Origin: an uncultured Chitinophagaceae bacterium
Lineage (GTDB): Bacteria > Bacteroidota > Bacteroidia > Chitinophagales > Chitinophagaceae
Length of the DNA stretch: 10,119 nucleotides
Assembly (NCBI GenBank): GCA_946479005.1
Contig: CAMLEM010000037.1
Coordinates: 1 to 10,119, forward strand
Reading direction: 5' to 3'
Below the pieces are notes generated by a model. That model was not told the DNA's origin. It ran no database searches and saw nothing but the letters and a program-made list of their open reading frames with translations. Positions 6,832 through 10,119 of the stretch are shown here, one piece after another (position 1 is the stretch's first letter; each line of letters opens with the position of its first letter). The position numbers were made by a program, and so were the translations under genes.

Positions 6832-6839
6832 TATTTTTG
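6832..6839 (+). promoter_or_regulatory. -7 box of the M1 peptidase promoter
   Basis: TATTTTTG at 6832-6839 fits TAnnTTTG exactly. A weak -33 candidate (TGTTTTC, 6810-6816) lies about 15-20 bases upstream. The box ends 17 bases before the TTG at 6857, nearly the same spacing as between the 4280-4287 box and its ATG (16). If it is used, transcription starts at about 6845, so any start codon upstream of that is excluded. Confidence 0.55.
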
Positions 6840-6856
6840 TCTCAAACCGCCTCCTT

Positions 6857-9574
6857 TTGAGAAAACCCGCCTCCCTGCTTTTATTGCTCTTCTCCATCAC
6901 CGCCTCTGCCCAGTACTGGCAACAGGAGGTCAATTACCAGATAAACGTTTCTCTCGCCGACAGGGAGCATAGCCTCAAAGGAGAAGCAATCATAGAATAT
7001 ATCAATAATTCCCCCGACACTCTCCATTTCATCTGGTTCCATCTCTGGCCCAACGCTTATAAGAATGATAAGACCGCATTCACCGACCAGATGCTGGAGA
7101 ACGGCTCTACAAAATTCTATTTCTCAGGAGAAGATGACAAGGGCTATATCAACCGCCTTGATTTCAAAGTGAATGGCGCCACGGCCGCGTTGGAAGATCA
7201 TCCACAGCATATCGACATCATAAAGGTCTTGCTGCCCGATCCCCTCCCGCCGGGGAAAAGAACCACGATCACCACAACTTTCAACACCCGCCTGCCACTC
7301 AATGTTTCCCGCGGCGGGCACGAAGGAAATAATTACCAGGCCACGCAATGGTATCCCAAGCCGGCAGTGTATGACCGGGAAGGCTGGCACCCGGTCACCT
7401 ATCTCGACCAGGGAGAATTCTACAGTGAGTTTGGGAGCTTTGATGTGAGGATCACCGTTCCTGTCGCCTATAAAGTGGCCTCAACAGGCATCCTGCAAAG
7501 AGAAGATTCCAGCAAAGAGATACGAATGCTTCATAACAAACAGGACCGTATCCACGATTTCGCCTGGTTCGCAAATAAAGATTTCATTGTAAACCGGGAT
7601 ACCTGCCGGCTGCCCTCAGGCCGCGTGATCAATGTGCACAGCTACTACACACAACCGGAAGAAAAGAACTGGAAGAGAAGCCTGCAATTTGCAAAAGATG
7701 CCGTTCGGCATTATTCTTCTTTCGTGGGTGAATACCCCTACGACGCATTGACCGTGGTGCAGGGGCCCGAGAGTTTCGGTGGAGGAATGGAATACCCGAT
7801 GATCACCGTGCTTTCTCCAATGAAGGACGAGGGCCAGGTAGACCGCACGATCGCGCACGAGGTGGGACATAATTGGTTCTACGGCATCCTTGCCAGCAAT
7901 GAACGGGCCCATCCCTGGATGGACGAGGGGATGACAGAATATTACAACGGGATCTATGTGCAGTCGAAATACAGGAACCATACGGAGGGAGAAAATATCA
8001 TCTTTGAAACCCAGGCTGCAACGAAGACAGATCAGCCCATCTCCACCCATTCAGAAGCTTTCAGCGAAATGAATTATTATTCGACCGCTTATTTTAAGGC
8101 CGCGGAATGGCTCCGCTATCTTGAATCGGTGGTGGGGAGGGAAAAACTCCATTCCGCAATGCGGGCTTACTACGAAGAGTGGAAATTCAGGCATCCCCGG
8201 CCGGCGGATTTCCAGGCCTCCATAGAGAAAAACACGGGTATGGACCTGGATACGGTATTTGCTTATCTCGATAAAACAGGTACCCTTCCCAACCAGGAAA
8301 GAAATGGTACACGCGCCGCCTTTGTTTTCGACATGAAGGCGATGAAGGACCTGGCCGAAAAACGATACAAAGAGTTCATAGTAATCGGCCCGCAGTTAGG
8401 ATTCAATTATTATGATAAGGCAATGCTGGGACTCTTTGTCACCAATTATAAATTACCCCCTTCACCCTTCCGCTTCTTCCTGGCGCCGATGTATGGAACG
8501 GGTTCCGGCGAGCTGGTGGGACTAGGTTCGATCTCCTACACTTTCTATCCAAAGGGAAACATCCGTAATGTGCGCCTTCACCTGGATGCCTGGAGATTCA
8601 ATGTGGACGATTTTAAAACGGGTGACCAGCCAAAGATCTCCTTATCCACCACCCGACTCTCTCCCGACCTGCGGTTCACCTTTCGTAATAAGAACGCGAG
8701 AAGCACTTTCAACCGCTACATTAAGATCAAATCCTTTTTCTTCAACGAGGAATCGCTTTCCTTTTTCAGGGATACCACGGTGGTGGGAAATGATACAACG
8801 ATCACCAACAAATACAGGAGCCGTTCTTCTGAAAGAGATCTTCACCAGCTGAGCTTCGTGATCGAAAATAACAGGGTCCTCTATCCATACCGGGGAGAGC
8901 TGAAACTGGAAGCAGGTGAACATTTCGCGAAACTTGGCTTTACAGGAAACTATTTTTTCAATTATCCAAAAGGAGGAGGCCTCGACCTGAGGTTGTTCGC
9001 CGGGAAGTTCATCTATACCTCTTCGAAAACCCTGGCAAAGCAATTTGCCACCGACAGATATCATCTCAACCTGACCGGTCCGAACGGGTATGAAGATTAT
9101 ACCTACAGCGATTATTTCATAGGCAGGAATGAATTTGAAGGATTTGCCAGCCAGCAGATAATGATGAGAGACGGCGCCTTCAAAGTACGTACTGACCTCC
9201 TGGCTTCCAAGGTGGGCCGCACGGACGACTGGCTGGCGGCATTGAATCTCAGCAGCACTATCCCAGATGGTCTTAATCCCCTCAGCATGCTGCCTTTCAA
9301 AATTCCGCTGAAGGTATTTGCCGATATTGGCACCTATGCCGAAACCTGGGAACCCGAAGCGGAATCAGACCGCTTCCTTTTTGATGCGGGCCTGCAGGTC
9401 TCCCTGTTTTTCAACCGCGTGAATATTTATCTGCCGCTGGTTTACAGTGATGTTTATAAAGATTACATCCAGTCAACCATCGAGAAAAGAGGGCGGCTCT
9501 GGAAAAAAATATCTTTCTCGATCGATATCGCCAATTTCCATCCCCGGCAGATCGACCGGAGATTTTCATTCTGA
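6857..9574 (+). CDS. M1-family metallopeptidase with C-terminal beta-barrel-like domain
   Basis: A 905-residue exported zinc peptidase, counted from TTG 6857. That start gives a textbook signal peptide (MRKPASLLLLLFSITASAQ, cleavage after ASA) just behind a -7 box; the ATG at 6758 would add 33 residues translated from a palindrome and the promoter. Residues about 20-200 form the N-terminal beta saddle of M1 enzymes. The catalytic part has GGGMEYP (308-314; Tyr replaces the Asn of GAMEN), HEVGH with zinc ligands H334 and H338 and catalytic E335, the third ligand E357 in WMDEGMTEY, and a candidate transition-state Tyr near 412 (STAYFKA). From about 500 to the end there is no M1 helical domain but many alternating strands with glycine/aromatic turns, ending in phenylalanine, as in outer-membrane barrels. 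The next gene overlaps by one base (TGATG). Peptidase identity is strong; barrel and TTG start are inferred. Confidence 0.9.
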   Translation: MRKPASLLLLLFSITASAQYWQQEVNYQINVSLADREHSLKGEAIIEYINNSPDTLHFIWFHLWPNAYKNDKTAFTDQMLENGSTKFYFSGEDDKGYINRLDFKVNGATAALEDHPQHIDIIKVLLPDPLPPGKRTTITTTFNTRLPLNVSRGGHEGNNYQATQWYPKPAVYDREGWHPVTYLDQGEFYSEFGSFDVRITVPVAYKVASTGILQREDSSKEIRMLHNKQDRIHDFAWFANKDFIVNRDTCRLPSGRVINVHSYYTQPEEKNWKRSLQFAKDAVRHYSSFVGEYPYDALTVVQGPESFGGGMEYPMITVLSPMKDEGQVDRTIAHEVGHNWFYGILASNERAHPWMDEGMTEYYNGIYVQSKYRNHTEGENIIFETQAATKTDQPISTHSEAFSEMNYYSTAYFKAAEWLRYLESVVGREKLHSAMRAYYEEWKFRHPRPADFQASIEKNTGMDLDTVFAYLDKTGTLPNQERNGTRAAFVFDMKAMKDLAEKRYKEFIVIGPQLGFNYYDKAMLGLFVTNYKLPPSPFRFFLAPMYGTGSGELVGLGSISYTFYPKGNIRNVRLHLDAWRFNVDDFKTGDQPKISLSTTRLSPDLRFTFRNKNARSTFNRYIKIKSFFFNEESLSFFRDTTVVGNDTTITNKYRSRSSERDLHQLSFVIENNRVLYPYRGELKLEAGEHFAKLGFTGNYFFNYPKGGGLDLRLFAGKFIYTSSKTLAKQFATDRYHLNLTGPNGYEDYTYSDYFIGRNEFEGFASQQIMMRDGAFKVRTDLLASKVGRTDDWLAALNLSSTIPDGLNPLSMLPFKIPLKVFADIGTYAETWEPEAESDRFLFDAGLQVSLFFNRVNIYLPLVYSDVYKDYIQSTIEKRGRLWKKISFSIDIANFHPRQIDRRFSF

Positions 9575-10119
9575 TGAATCCTATGGGTAACATACGACAC
9601 CTGGGAAACGGGGAGATCGACAGGTCGAAATGGGACCGGTGCATTGAAATGGCTTCGAATGGACTGATCTATGGATATTCTTTTTACCTCGATCATATGT
9701 CACGGGGATGGGAAGCGCTGGTGATGGATGATTACAGGGCTGTGATGCCATTAACAGCGAAAAAGAAATACGGCATTCACTACCTGGCCCAGCCTTTTTT
9801 GTCCGCACAGCTGGGCCTGTTCGGACAAGACATAAGTGGAGAAACCCTCCAGGCTTTCCTGGAAGCTGTGCCCTCTAAATTCCGTTATTGCGATATCTAT
9901 CTCAACCACGGGAATCTCTTCTCAAAACAACCTCCGGAGATCTATGAGCGGGTGAATTTTGTACTTGACCTGGAAAGGCCCTATGAAGAACTGGAAAAAA
10001 AATACCGGGAGAACATCCGTCGCAACATCAAAAGGTCTGCAAATGCCGGTTCCTACGCCAACGATTCAGTGGATATCAGCCAGGTGATCGAACTGGCAGC
10101 TTCCCAAATGCGTTCGGGA
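9574..10119 (+). CDS. FemAB/GNAT-like acyltransferase, 5' part
   Basis: The frame opens at ATG 9574, sharing one base with the stop of the M1 gene (TGATG), and stays open to the right edge: 182 residues, no stop in view. It begins MNPMGNIRHLGNGEIDRSKW, continues through NGLIYGYSFYLD and a GIHYLAQPFLSAQLGLFG segment, and then shows YEELEKKYRENIRRNIKRS (about 145-163). The last stretch, where a basic helix follows an 'xYxENIRRNI' turn, is characteristic of FemAB-like or Acetyltransf_6 (GNAT-fold) proteins, which transfer amino acids to peptidoglycan precursors or acyl groups to other acceptors. Many Bacteroidota have proteins of this pattern annotated only as hypothetical or GNAT. There is no signal peptide, so it is cytoplasmic. 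Tight coupling to the envelope peptidase suggests co-expression; the acceptor is unknown. Met 4 (9583) is an alternative start. Confidence 0.8.
   Translation, partial: MNPMGNIRHLGNGEIDRSKWDRCIEMASNGLIYGYSFYLDHMSRGWEALVMDDYRAVMPLTAKKKYGIHYLAQPFLSAQLGLFGQDISGETLQAFLEAVPSKFRYCDIYLNHGNLFSKQPPEIYERVNFVLDLERPYEELEKKYRENIRRNIKRSANAGSYANDSVDISQVIELAASQMRSG

Noticed and set aside
6736..6972. Small plus-strand frame (78 codons) at the start of the M1 gene
   Set aside because: It begins in the palindrome upstream of the promoter and overlaps the signal-peptide coding region in another frame.

Overview
The window looks like chromosome from a member of the Bacteroidota, most likely Chitinophagaceae or a close relative. 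This rests on recalled family resemblance rather than a search: Bacteroidota-type -7 boxes (TAnnTTTG) sit just upstream of two starts, leaders are AT-rich without clear Shine-Dalgarno sequences, and the proteins resemble families common in that order. I see no phage, transposase, CRISPR or RNA gene.

Layout. At the left edge is the 3' part of a DUF1801-type gene on the plus strand (3-371). It converges on a minus-strand run read from right to left: a CPA2-type cation:proton antiporter with two C-terminal TrkA-C-like domains (4089-1813), a membrane-anchored DUF3124 protein (1599-1084), and a TRIC/UPF0126 membrane protein (1016-408). The intergenic gaps hold hairpins and degenerate dispersed repeats.

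A 214-base divergent region (4090-4303) separates this run from a plus-strand run: a Gfo/Idh/MocA oxidoreductase (4304-5281), a polyprenyl-phosphate sugar-phosphate transferase that overlaps it by 4 bases (5278-6708), a GC-rich imperfect palindrome (6710-6798), a large M1-type metallopeptidase whose C-terminal 400 residues look like an outer-membrane beta-barrel (6857-9574), and a FemAB/GNAT-like gene that overlaps it by one base and runs off the right edge (9574-10119).

Functionally, the left run concerns ion transport across the inner membrane. The first plus-strand pair is a likely surface-glycan unit: a nucleotide-sugar dehydrogenase plus the enzyme that starts lipid-linked glycan synthesis. 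The second pair appears to be a separate transcription unit with its own promoter, encoding an envelope protease and an acyl- or aminoacyl-transferase-like protein. The points most worth checking are the start of the M1 gene (a TTG at 6857, downstream of its promoter, rather than the ATG at 6758), its apparent peptidase-barrel fusion, and a short motif (AACAGCCG) that recurs after gene ends as part of degenerate intergenic repeats.
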